DNA from: Canna indica
Lineage: Eukaryota; Streptophyta; Magnoliopsida; Zingiberales; Cannaceae
DNA length: 64,000 bases
Assembly (NCBI GenBank): GCA_034359265.1
Contig: CP136891.1
Coordinates: forward strand, 57,450,001-57,514,000
Direction of reading: 5' to 3'
The position numbers and the translations under genes were made by a program. Every line of letters begins with the position of its first letter. The first letter of the stretch is position 1. The notes below the pieces were generated by a model. It had not been told where the DNA came from and did no database searches. It worked only from the letters and a program-made list of their open reading frames with translations. Below are positions 24,151-34,199 of the stretch, piece by piece.

Positions 24151-24880
24151 TTAAACCATGCTATCAGCAATGGTGAATATTGTTATGAATGCACATCTTG
24201 AGGATCAAGTAATAAAATGCCATCTCTTGTTATTTTTATCCAAACGGCAGTCGGCTACTTGCCCTTGTTTAATTTTATTTATTTATCATCCAATGTTATC
24301 ATCGTACCTCGGCCCCACTCACATAACTCCAGCCCTCACCCATGCATGACCATGGCCCCCGTGCAAGCTTCATTGTGCAACATAGTTCTCCAACCCATGA
24401 TGCACATTTTCTAAAAATGATATTTACAATACAATTGACAATGAAATTATTATTTTTTTAAAAATTATGTTTTATGCTTATAAATTATATGTGTGAATAA
24501 TATTTATTAATTTATATATAATCCAATGAATTGTCTTTTAAAAAAATACGTTCAACATCAAACAATTTAAATCTGCCCCTTTGATTTTGATTTAGGGCTC
24601 CGCATATTTGGGTGAAGAAATGTGACTTACAATTAAATGCAAATTAGGGTCAAAATATAACCGAAACCAAATTAGATGGATTGTAAATTCCATCATGCCA
24701 CGCATCCAAAGTCGGATAATTTAAGTGGGAGAGAGGAAACGTCAAGCGCTCATTCTGTTAGCTAAAATGAACTATATTACTAAGAGTGTTGTTATATCCT
24801 CGTAAAAATCAGCCTAAAAATTCTCCTAACCACTCACAATGACATGAGTTGTAATTTTATCAATAATTATTATATGTGAG
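24151..24880. other. AT-rich intergenic DNA
   Basis: No gene or element is recognised up to the 8-bp duplication TATTAGAA at 24881. Confidence 0.5.
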
Positions 24881-25385
24881 TATTAGAATAGGGATGACAA
24901 CGGTTCGGTTAAGCGCACTTTTAAGGAATAACCGAAATCGAAACCGATTTCTAAACCCGCTAACCGAAATCGAAATTGAAATCGGTCGATTTCAAAAACT
25001 TGTATCTGAAACCGAAACTGGCTCGGTTTCGATTATCCGCGGATAATCGAAACTGAATTATTCGATTCGGAGAGAATCGGTTATTCATTTTCTAATCGGT
25101 TAATCGGTGGTAGACGGATAATCGGTTCAAAGATTAATAACCAAAAAGTGATTAAAAGACACCAAACAATGATTAAAAGATAATAATTAAATAGTTCATC
25201 AAAATACATTGAGGTAAACAGTTCATCATCAAAAAATACATTGAAGAAAATATATTGAAGTTGTTGAACATAAAAACTTCAAAAGATTATACAGAACAAC
25301 AAATTGGCAACTCAATATCAGGCTTTGTTTACATCATTTGATAAGGGTGGTTCATAGCAAGAGGAGAGAGAATCAAACAACGCTA

Positions 25386-26019
25386 TCATTTAGGGTTCAC
25401 AGGAGAGAGAACAACCTCGTCATCTTCGTCTCCATCACAATCTTCCTCGTCAACCTCCTGTACCAGCAAGTCCAAATAGCAGTTTAGCTCTGTTGTTGGA
25501 TTGTTAAGGAATAGGTATGGCATTGACTAGTAATTTAAACTGGATGGTCCAAGGATCAGAGCTATACTACTGGTACCATACCACCTCTAATAAGTAATGA
25601 ACTAGTATTTAAACCCTTAGTTAAGTGTAAGGAATATGATTAAAAATGCAAGAATTCAATAACTCACGTTGCTAAAGTACTTCAAGGGATTGGACCATAA
25701 ATCTTCCTTTATTATCTCGGCCACCTGAAAATAGGCCAAAAACCACTTCCTTGAGTCGGGAATATGTGAAGATGGGACTAATAAAGACAACTTTTCTTCC
25801 CTTCTTTAATTTTTGTGGTGACAAGAGGGAAAGAAAATATTAGCATGTAAAGTTGTTAACAATTAAAGTAGCAACCACGAGTGTGTTTCCAAACAATAAT
25901 ATTTTCATGCAAAATAAGCAAATACATAATCTGTCAAGTGCAACCTCAGAAAACCAACCTCATCACAGATCCCTTCTGAGAGATATTTATGTTGAGTATC
26001 ACTGAACCAGGTGAAGAAA
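25386..26019 (-). pseudogene. Captured 3' part of a NAP1-related (SET/NRP) histone chaperone gene
   Basis: Three minus-strand exons with GT-AG borders are visible. 26019-25959 encodes FFTWFSDTQHKYLSEGICDE. 25724-25668 encodes VAEIIKEDLWSNPLKYFSN. 25457-25386 encodes EVDEEDCDGDEDDE followed by a short tail and TGA. In order these match the end of plant NAP1-related proteins (the FFTWF-D-QH, IIKEDLWPNPLKYFNN and acidic-tail blocks), which bind H2A/H2B in the nucleus. The N-terminal dimerisation helix and most of the earthmuff domain are absent, so the intact function cannot remain. Introns are kept, so capture was at DNA level and not by retroposition. The frame is open across all three exons. 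Confidence 0.85.
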
Positions 26020-26536
26020 CTGATGCAGAAATGGAGAAAGGGTAAATATGGATACATAAGTTTGTCTTACTTACATGTGAACATAAAAATGAAAAAGACC
26101 ACATTTATTGAATGAAATATCATTATGTGTTAATTAGAAAGTGATATATGGACAATCGCAACAAATAGATAAATCCAAGCAAAAACACAATCTTAATGTA
26201 TTGATTAATCAAATGACTGACACCATCACAATGTTGATCCATAACCAAAGATGATCCTGTGAAATCAAGAGATTTATGTTACGCTACACATACTACTCTC
26301 TTTGAAACACCAGAACATTGAGCCAAAGAAATCTGTATCTGCTCTTAACTCAGTCATGAAAGTGTGTCAAGTTCCACGAAAAAAATATTCAATTACTTAT
26401 ACGATGTAATTGGTTGCATAAAGAATCACGAAACAACCAAATTCGTTCACCCCAAACCATATACAACAAGAAAACTCATATCTAAGTTCCATTTGAATAA
26501 ACAACTAAATTGATTCTCAGTTCACAATAGATCTAA
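26020..26536 (-). other. Unassigned interior of the hAT element
   Basis: This lies between the captured NRP exons and the CACTA insertion. A polypyrimidine-AG site followed by an open stretch near 26265 (minus) could be another exon, but I recognise no domain. It is probably NRP intron sequence. Confidence 0.3.
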
Positions 26537-28076
26537 CACTACTAGAAATATGTTATTCAGCAACGGCGATCAACAACGATGGCTCGGGCTGTTGCAATTT
26601 CTAACAACGTTCTTACGGCCACTCAGGCCGTTGCAGATGTGATATATCTACAACGGCTTTGTTACGGTCGCTTGAGCCGTTGCTAACAAGTGGATGGCGC
26701 GAACGCGGCGCGCAAATAAAATAACTTATTTACAACGGCTTACTAAAGGCCGCGATGACCATTGTTAATGATATTATCACATTAGTAATGGCTTAATTAC
26801 GACTACTGCATCTGTCACTCTTTAGCCAATCGCACGCTCGCGGCGTGAAAATAAAATACTTATCAGCAAATGTGTTGCAAAGGCCGCGTAGCCGTTGCTG
26901 ATGATGTTACTTATCAACAACGGTATTCTAACGGATGAGTGAGCCATTGATGATGATGTTACTTATCAGCAATGGCTTTCTAACAGATGATTGAGCCGTT
27001 GCTCGTAAGTTTATTTAACTCGGCCCAATTGCTCCCGCCCCTTTCCTCCTTCTTCTTCCTTATTTTTGCCACCGCCGCTGCCGATCTTCGCCCACCCGTC
27101 GTCGTCGCCCGCAATCGCCCACCGTCGTCACCCGCTCCAAGTAATTTCAGCGCCCTCTCTCCTATTTATTGTAGAATCGGCAGGTGGCCGAAGCATTGTC
27201 CAGGGTCCGACATATGTCGGACACTGGACGTGGGCGCCGAAAAAGTGAGTTAATATTTAGAGTTTTTTTAAACCCTAAATTTTTTTATTACTCTAATTAA
27301 TTAATTATCTATATTAATTGTGAACTGTTTAGATAAATTTTTCAAATTTTAGATATTTTTTTTTATGTTTTAAGTTAATTTTTCATGTTTAGACTAGTCT
27401 TGGTTAAATGTTTAGATTATAATGTTTAATGTTTTTTTAATGTTAATTAGATTTAGATTTAGTTTTAGGTTATATCTATTAATTAATTTTAGTTTAAATT
27501 AATTTTAATGTTAGACTTTAGATTTAGATTAATTAGAATCGTCGACTTTGGATACACGCTAGAATCGTTCACTTTGGACCAGTGCCGGAATCGTCCACTG
27601 TGCACTCAAACCGGCATCGAAATATTTAGAAAATAATCATCCATCCGACGTGTTGATACATTTCACGTACGCATCGACGAGTCGGATATGATTTAGCAAA
27701 ACTTTAGATCCATTCGGGGGTTGTATGTTCGTGTAAAAGAAGTAGATGATCTTTTATACGACATACAACCCTTGAATTATCCCTGATTGGATAATTTGGG
27801 AATATAGTTATTTGTATTGCACATAGTTTTTTCTTTTAACTATTAACTCATTAATTCTTAAATTTTGGCTATTGTGTCTCTTTTGTTCTTCGATACGTGC
27901 CCAAATGATATGCGTATTCGGAGAACTGTAAGGATCGAGATGCTGCCAAAATTTAGAATGAAGTTAGCGGTTAAAAGAAATACTTAGTGCAATATAAATA
28001 ACATGAATCTCGAATGGAATAAGACCATCTCACCTAAAGGCATTAATTAAAGAAATTGTTATTGATTGAGAGAATC

Positions 28077-28676
28077 ATGTTGGGCGATCGAAGTTGAATG
28101 TACCGACATCTTGATCGTGGAGCTTTAACGGATGAGTTTCGATTAGACGTAACTTACTTCCTAAATTTTGCCTATTCGAATCGAAAATTCATTAGCGTCG
28201 ATGATAAAATCCGATGTTTGTGCCGCATTTGCTTGAATGCACGATTTTGGGATCGGGAAACTGTCACTCTGCATCTGTATAGCAAAAGATTTGCACCAAA
28301 ATATTTTCTGTGGACTTGTCATGGGGAATCACGTGAAGTCGGGATGTCGAGAAATCTTGTCGTTCAAATACATGGTGATTCTTCCTCTACTAGTGTTTCT
28401 TCATCCAGTCCATCTAATCACCATAGAATTATGATACTTGATAGTCTTGGGGGTCAATTCCAGCTGAATGATAATGTCGATCGGCCAGTTACTGAGACAT
28501 CGGTGCCACCAAATACTACGGGTGTTGATATCACAGAAGTACAACCTCCTGCCGCTAATCCTTCTACCGCTGAGGCTAGTTCATCGAGACGTAGACGGCC
28601 ACGTGGGCCAAATAAGATTCAGCCTCCGCTAGCCACAGAACAACGCCAACTTATTTCTGTGATTGGCGAGCGGTAA
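28077..28676 (+). pseudogene. CACTA 2 fused ORF: Transposase-associated domain plus second-gene leader
   Basis: The first codons from 28077 contain a stop, then an open frame runs 28098-28676. Its N-terminal half is the Transposase-associated domain (YRHLDRGALTDEFRLDVTYF, IRCLCRICLN, TLHLYSKRFAPKYFLWTCHG). Its C-terminal half, with SSSRRRRPRGPNKIQPP, is the basic/proline-rich leader that starts the second gene in element 1 (compare 16700-16790). The roughly 3 kb of transposase between them is gone, so an internal deletion has fused two genes. No catalytic residues remain. Confidence 0.85.
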
Positions 28677-28749
28677 TATATTATGAATTATGAATTATAT
28701 ATAATTCATTATATCATAATATAATATTTTTCTTTATTTTGGTTGTGCA

Positions 28750-29961
28750 GGTTCCAGCAGGAGGATGTCCCTAGGACTATATCTGGCCATCTGGGACAAT
28801 TCGATGATATATGCATGGGGCCTGGCCCAGTTGGTCTCACATGTCGCGTGAGCATGTGGACATGCTTTGGTGCGAGTTTGAGGTATGTATTTGAAGTTTT
28901 TTAATCAGCTTGATTATTATTGGTACTGATATTATTATTTTGTAGGTTCACTATACTTGGCCAGAGGAGCAGAGATCATTTATTTACAATGTGTGGGAGG
29001 CCATTTCTCGGCAAAGGTATAACTGCCAACTAGGGCAGGCTCGGGCACAGGCGATGGCTCGAGCTGGGGCCACAACCATAGCGGAGACTCGGGGATACAG
29101 TCCCGATTGGATTACTTCAAATATTTGAGATCAGCTCGTATCGATATGGTTGACCGAGCGGTGGTAGGAGGTATCTAGGACTGCGGCTGGAAACCGAATG
29201 TCGGGGGGAGGAGCGCGTCACACTGGCGGCTCTGTTTCATTTGTCATGCACGCGAGACGCATGGTAAGTATTATACCTTATTTTGAATTATATATTTTAT
29301 TTATTACTTTGTGTACTAATTAATGTATTTGTTTTATAAATATAGACGACGGTGATGGATGACAGCATTATCCAGCGACCCTCCCCGATGGAGGTGTTTG
29401 AGCTGACTCATCGTAGAGGACATGGGGCGGGGGAGTACATCGACAGCCGTGCTGCAGTCATCATGGTAAGTATATTTGTTTCAATTTTGCATTATTTATT
29501 TATAATATAAGTTTTTAAAAAAAAATGAAACGAAAACCAAACTCGTGTAGGAGACCTACACTCAAACGGTGACGCGGTGCGGGGGCACCCCCGAGGACTT
29601 TGACGCAAGAGCGTGGGTCGAGGCTGCAGATGGCTGGGACCACGGCCGCGTCTTTGGCTTTGCTGATAGTGGCCATGCGTGAGCCGTGCTCGGACCACTT
29701 GGGGCACCGACCCCTCCGATAGTAGGTGAGCGACCCTCCACCTCCAAGATTAATGATCAGAACATGAGGATATCGACACTGGAGGAGACGATTGCACGAC
29801 AGAGTCAGATGATGGTTGAGATGCATGTCATGCTGAGACAGATGACAGGTCAATCCAGCGGTGTACACTCAGATTCATCGTCATCGACTCAGTCCATGCC
29901 GGTGTACACTCAAACACTCTAGACCCTATCGTATGATCCCGACCTTCCTCCACCGTCGTAG
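28750..29961 (+). pseudogene. CACTA 2 second gene, Transposase_24-like
   Basis: Exon-like blocks follow the same order as in element 1: RFQQEDVPRTISGHLGQ (28750-28882), VHYTWPEEQRSFIYNVWEAI to HTGGSVSFVMHARRM (28946-29264), SIIQRPSPMEVFELTHRRGH (29345-29465), and ETYTQTVTRCGGTPEDFDAR with a coiled-coil tail (29551-29925). Introns are short, AT-rich and begin GTAAGT or GTATGT. Stops inside the second block (two near 29128-29167) and after SGHA (29681) break it. The protein would bind the subterminal repeats of the element. Confidence 0.8.
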
Positions 29962-30690
29962 CGATCTTGTTTTATGATACTTAGTGATCTTGGAGATACT
30001 TGTTACTTGATTGACTTGTTTGGATATTGATTCGTATCGTGTTGATACGATAGTTTTGATTTTGTATTATGGATATTTATAATTATAAGTATAATTATTT
30101 TTATGTATATATGGGTGTATCTTTGATGTGTATGTGAATGTATGTGAATGTATGTGTGTATGGGTGTGTGAGTTATGTATCAGGTTATAAATGTATCAAT
30201 GAAAATTTCTAATTTTGAAATTTCTCAGTTACAGGTTAACATCATCAGCAACGGCCTTCCCATGATCGTTCGTGTGAAAGCCGTTGCTGAAAGTGTATCG
30301 TAATACCTGGGCCACAAACTTAAAACCGTTACTAATGAACAACAACGACGACTTAGCAACAACCTTTCAGCAAAAGCTTTGCAACGGCGTGGCAGCCGTT
30401 GCTGATGGCAATATCCGCAACAGTCCACGCGTCGTTGCAGAACCGTTGCTGATAAAAGCAGTAGCAACAATCGTGCCTCGTTGCTGAGCCGTGGTTTATG
30501 ATGTATGAACAACGGGGGAAGCTCGTTCCGAAACCGTTGTTGATAATAGCATTAACAATGACGTGAGCGGCCGTTGCAGATCCGTTGTTAAGTTATCAGG
30601 TACGCGATCTTCTGCAACGACTGCGTTGCAACGGGCAAAGTCGTTGCTGGCCGTTGCTGATGGTCTTCAACAACGACAGAGCAACGGATC

Positions 30691-30771
30691 CACTACTAGA
30701 ATATACCACATCAGCTACGGGGATCACCGACGGATATCCAGCCGTTGTTGATGCTCGTTATTCTAGTAGTG
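30691..30771. repeat. 81-bp mini-CACTA unit at the right end of CACTA 2
   Basis: An extra CACTACTAGA start occurs at 30691 in direct orientation, only 81 bp before the element's right end, giving a tiny unit with CACTA inverted repeats on both sides. Its first about 45 bases closely match the left end of CACTA 1 (8953-9000: GAATAT-TCACATCAGC-ACGGGAATCACCGACGG). The bases before it (ATC) do not match those after 30771 (TAA), whereas TAA does match the far left end, so it is not a simple nested insertion. Confidence 0.8.
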
Positions 30772-30809
30772 TAAGATCTATTCTGAGTTGAAAAGCACAG
30801 GGATAGTAC

Positions 30810-31220
30810 CTTCAACGAATCTTTGACAGAAGTAACCATTCTCGTAGACAAACTGGGAGACTTGCTTCTGCAAGCGATCGTTCTCCTCCATTAAAAGCTT
30901 GTTCATTGTTGTCAGCTTCCTGTTCACGATCTGAAGTTGTGCTTACTCCTTTCGTTGTTTCTCTCGACACCTATAAGGAGATGGCAAAAAAAAGGAAGAA
31001 TGTAAAGAAATGGATGATATATGCAACAAGTATCAAGCAAACTGCAAAACATCAATACCTCTGGTTCCGAAACCAAACTTTGATTTGCTTCGGCTCAATA
31101 TTGGAGAGGATAGGACACTCCCAGATGAGTTGTTGCCGCTGCAATGAGCTTGGGTTTGGGCATTCATGGTAGAATCTCTTGAGAGCTTCTACTTGCTCGG
31201 GAGAGGGAGAGGAGGCGGCA
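30810..31220 (-). pseudogene. Captured HD-ZIP III homeodomain-leucine zipper fragment
   Basis: Two minus-strand exons are visible. The first (about 31220-31059) reads PEQVEALKRFYHECPNPSS, then RQQLIWECPILSNIEPKQIK and VWFRNQR, the homeodomain of class III HD-ZIP proteins (REVOLUTA/PHABULOSA/ATHB8 group). The second (30971-30810) reads CREKQRKE, an in-frame TAA, then LQIVNRKLTTMNKLLMEEND and RLQKQVSQFVYENGYF, the leucine zipper. The splice phase joins at the Arg codon as in the family. Missing are the START, HD-SAD and MEKHLA regions, including the miR165/166 target. The premature stop lies between homeodomain and zipper. The intron is retained, so capture was from genomic DNA. Confidence 0.9.
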
Positions 31221-31567
31221 GAAGTGAGGAGAAGAGAAACTAGATTAAGGATTAAAGATTTTAGGGTAGAATATATAGAATTGGGTTAACGGGTTGCAGG
31301 TTGCGAGTATTAGAATTATTAATATATAATATATTATTATATATATAATTATTAATATATAATAAAATAGAAATCAATTTCGGTTATCAAATTATCCGCG
31401 ATCCGATAATCAAAATTGAATTGATTTAAAATGATTTTTGGATTTTACTAATCGAAATCGAAATCGAACCGCCAATCCACTATTCAAAATTGGATTTTAC
31501 GGTTCGATTAACCGATTAATCGATTAATCGTGATTAATAGATTTTAATTGTCACTCTTATATTAGAA

Positions 31568-32535
31568 GGATTTTTAATCACATGAGTTAAGAATCTCGTG
31601 AGCACGCATGCATGCAATAATATTTTATTATTATTATTAATTTCCTCTCAACTCAAGCCTGACGTCAACTAACTTGCATTTATACCTAACTTTGACCGGC
31701 TCCTCCTCATTCACGTGCCACGTGGTAGATTGCTTAGCCTTCGGCCAGAATTTGATTTCCTAACACCATCATGCCAGCTGTGTTTACCTACGCTCTCTCG
31801 CATTTGCATTGAATATATAAATTACCCACTTTAAATAATACAAATTATAAAAAAATTAGGAAACAGATGTAACTCTACAACTAGACCAAACACCCCGCAT
31901 CCATCGCATCAACATTCAAGTATGTCAGTTTTTTTTAGATTAGTATATCGAAGAGTCAATCTATATATACGCACATGAAGCAATCTGCAGTTTGTCATCA
32001 TCTTGCCAAACCCACCACTAAGTCAAACAAATAAATAATAACACATGCAATACAGGATGTCCCAATTTCATTCAATTAATTAGTCCTCCGTCTCATCATT
32101 GGGGAGACAAAAGATATCAAACACATGCATCTGCCCACCTTGCCTATGTGCCAAGCCAATTCTTCAAGACATGCATTATATATGTATTCAACGAGTTGCA
32201 AGGTGGGAGGTTGGACTTTATTTCATGAGGTTTCGTGATTGTTTTGTTTAATTTGGATGGAAATAAGAAAGAGGGGATACGCACGCACTCTTTCATAGTG
32301 GAAGATTTCTTGAAGGATGAAGAGATGAATATACTTGTTTGATTAATTTCAAGTTTCAAAGTTTTTTATTAAAAGGCCAAGGAAACTCATTAGTATATAT
32401 TTATTAAAAGGCCAAGTTTTTTTATTAAAATGGTATATGGTTTATGTAACAATTTCATAATTATTACCTTTTTATTGTGCTATAAAAAAAAATTACTTTT
32501 TCCATCTTCGGGATCAAAGTTGTGGTTCCATCATT
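31568..32535. other. Intergenic DNA
   Basis: No gene is recognised. Pieces such as ACGTGCCACGTGG near 31713 contain a G-box-like core but cannot be tied to a gene. Confidence 0.4.
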
Positions 32536-32543
32536 GTCCACGG

Positions 32544-33183
32544 TAGGGGTGAGCAAAATTTTTCAATTCACCGAAACTGAACCGAAATCGATCGAACCGA
32601 AATCGATTTAACTGAACCGAAATCGATCGAACCGAAACCGATTTAACCGAACCGAATTTACCGAATTAATTTTGGTTCGGTTTTCGATTAAAGAAAATTT
32701 CGAATTTTGGTTTTCGGTTCAGTTCGATAAATTAACCGACGATTCGATTAATTTATCGAATTAACCGAATATATATATATATAGTAACAATAATATTAGA
32801 TGTTGGTATTTGCCTTGGTGGATAAGTGTAATGTTAAGTTTCCCATCGGCCCAGGTTTGAATCTAGTATTGTGTAATATTATTTTACATTTGATTTATAT
32901 ATATAATATGTGTTAGTTAAAAATAAATTGAAAATAAAATTTGCTTAGATGGTTAAAGAGGTAAAAGTTAAAGTTTGGTTGCAAAATGCTTGGTTCAAGT
33001 CTTAGCACATGTATGTTTTTTGAAAAAAAAAATTGGTTATTTTTTTAAATCTTTTCGATTAATCGAACCGAATTAACCGAATTTTTTCGATTCGGTAAAC
33101 GGTTAAAAATTTCTTTTGGTTCGGTTCGATTAATCGATGATTCAGTTTGGTTATTAACCGAACCGAACCGATGCTCACCCCTA
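32544..33183. mobile_element. hAT MITE, 640 bp
   Basis: A perfect 12-bp inverted repeat, TAGGGGTGAGCA at the left and TGCTCACCCCTA at the right. It is flanked by GTCCACGG and GTCCACGA, an 8-bp duplication with one mismatch. Both ends contain arrays of AACCGAAATCG motifs facing each other, like those of the 24889-31559 element. The middle is AT-rich with no coding potential. Confidence 0.9.
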
Positions 33184-33191
33184 GTCCACGA

Positions 33192-34190
33192 AGATCAGTA
33201 TCACAAAAAGTTATCAAAATGCTCTGGATATCGATTTAAAATTTTAAAATATTTAAAATAAAAAATAAAGTATACTAACAAATGAAACAAAATAACTACT
33301 TAAATAATTCAATTTTCATTGTTGAACAAATTTAAATGGTGAATTTCAATTTTCAACACTAAACAACCTAACAAACATATCTAACTTGCAAATCAATGAG
33401 CATCATGTATATTTGCCTCTATGAATTAAAATATAAAATTTTATCAAGAAATAGGAAGATACTAACTATTGCAAAATTAAGAAGATAAGTACATACTCAA
33501 TTGTTCTCAGAAGAATAAGATATTTAAATATGAGGTTGAATTTAACGAGCGGAGTCTAAATAATAGAGTGCGTGTAAATTTGATTGTTAACGTCCACTCA
33601 ATAGGATAACTAGTCTATCAACTTTGTAGATCAACCTAATAGAATTATTTAAATTGAAGATGATAGACTAGTTATCCTATTAGGTAGGTCAAAAATTGAT
33701 AAATAAAATAATCAAGTCATAATTATGGTGAGAGCGATTATGTGAGAAAAGATTACGCAAGAATGAGATGGATTTGCTACTAATTAAGCTAGGTCTTGTT
33801 TGCTATTGACTATGTATGGTTCTAGGTTATACATTATATTTGGAAAGTTCTTGGGAAGTTACGTTGATTCATTAGTCTTGATGGATATATTACTATTCAC
33901 TTCGTCAACTTAAACATTTAAATTAGATTAGTGATTTAGACTTATAAGATTGAGAGGTCAATTATCTCAACAGGCAAGTCGTTGCAGTGATACTTTATAT
34001 TTTTGAAAATATAAGACTAATTTTTTTTAAAAAAACTATTCATATATGTCATTATTTTTTTTCTTTCAAAAATGATTAGGTTATCTTCCTTATTTCAGAC
34101 GAAATACATAATTCATTTTCAAGCAAGCTGCTAGGTTGGTGCTTGGGCCTAGTTTTTTCTAGTTTGATCGATCAATTTGATTCAATTTTC
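33192..34190. other. AT-rich intergenic DNA
   Basis: No gene is recognised. A pair of related segments near 33595-33630 and 33665-33695 (GATAGACTAGTTATCCTATT, inverted) forms a small palindrome. Confidence 0.4.
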
Positions 34191-34199
34191 ACCTTAGGC

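Larger units (their letters stand above)
26537..30771 (+). mobile_element. CACTA transposon 2, 4.2 kb, internally deleted
   Basis: The left end CACTACTAGAAATATG and right end TTATTCTAGTAGTG are inverted. TAA flanks both (26534-26536, 30772-30774). Subterminal zones at 26560-27010 and 30235-30690 are packed with CAACGG/CCGTTG motifs such as CAGCAACGGC and GCCGTTGCTG. The coding part keeps the Transposase-associated domain and the second gene, but the TNP2 core, DUF4218 and DUF4216 regions present in element 1 are missing. It sits inside the gene-capturing hAT element, between the two captured fragments, and is therefore younger than the capture. Confidence 0.92.
24889..31559 (-). mobile_element. 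Gene-capturing hAT element (Pack-type), carrying HD-ZIP III and NRP fragments
   Basis: The left end TAGGGATGACAA (24889-24900) and right end TTGTCACTCTTA (31548-31559) form a 12-bp inverted repeat with two mismatches. TATTAGAA flanks both ends exactly (24881-24888, 31560-31567), the 8-bp duplication of hAT elements. Both subterminal zones (24900-25120 and 31380-31550) are filled with AACCGAAATCGAAACCG motifs in opposite orientation. Instead of a transposase, the interior carries intron-containing fragments of two host genes, both minus strand. A CACTA element (26537-30771) is nested inside; without it the element would be about 2.4 kb. It is non-autonomous and needs a transposase supplied in trans. 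Confidence 0.9.
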
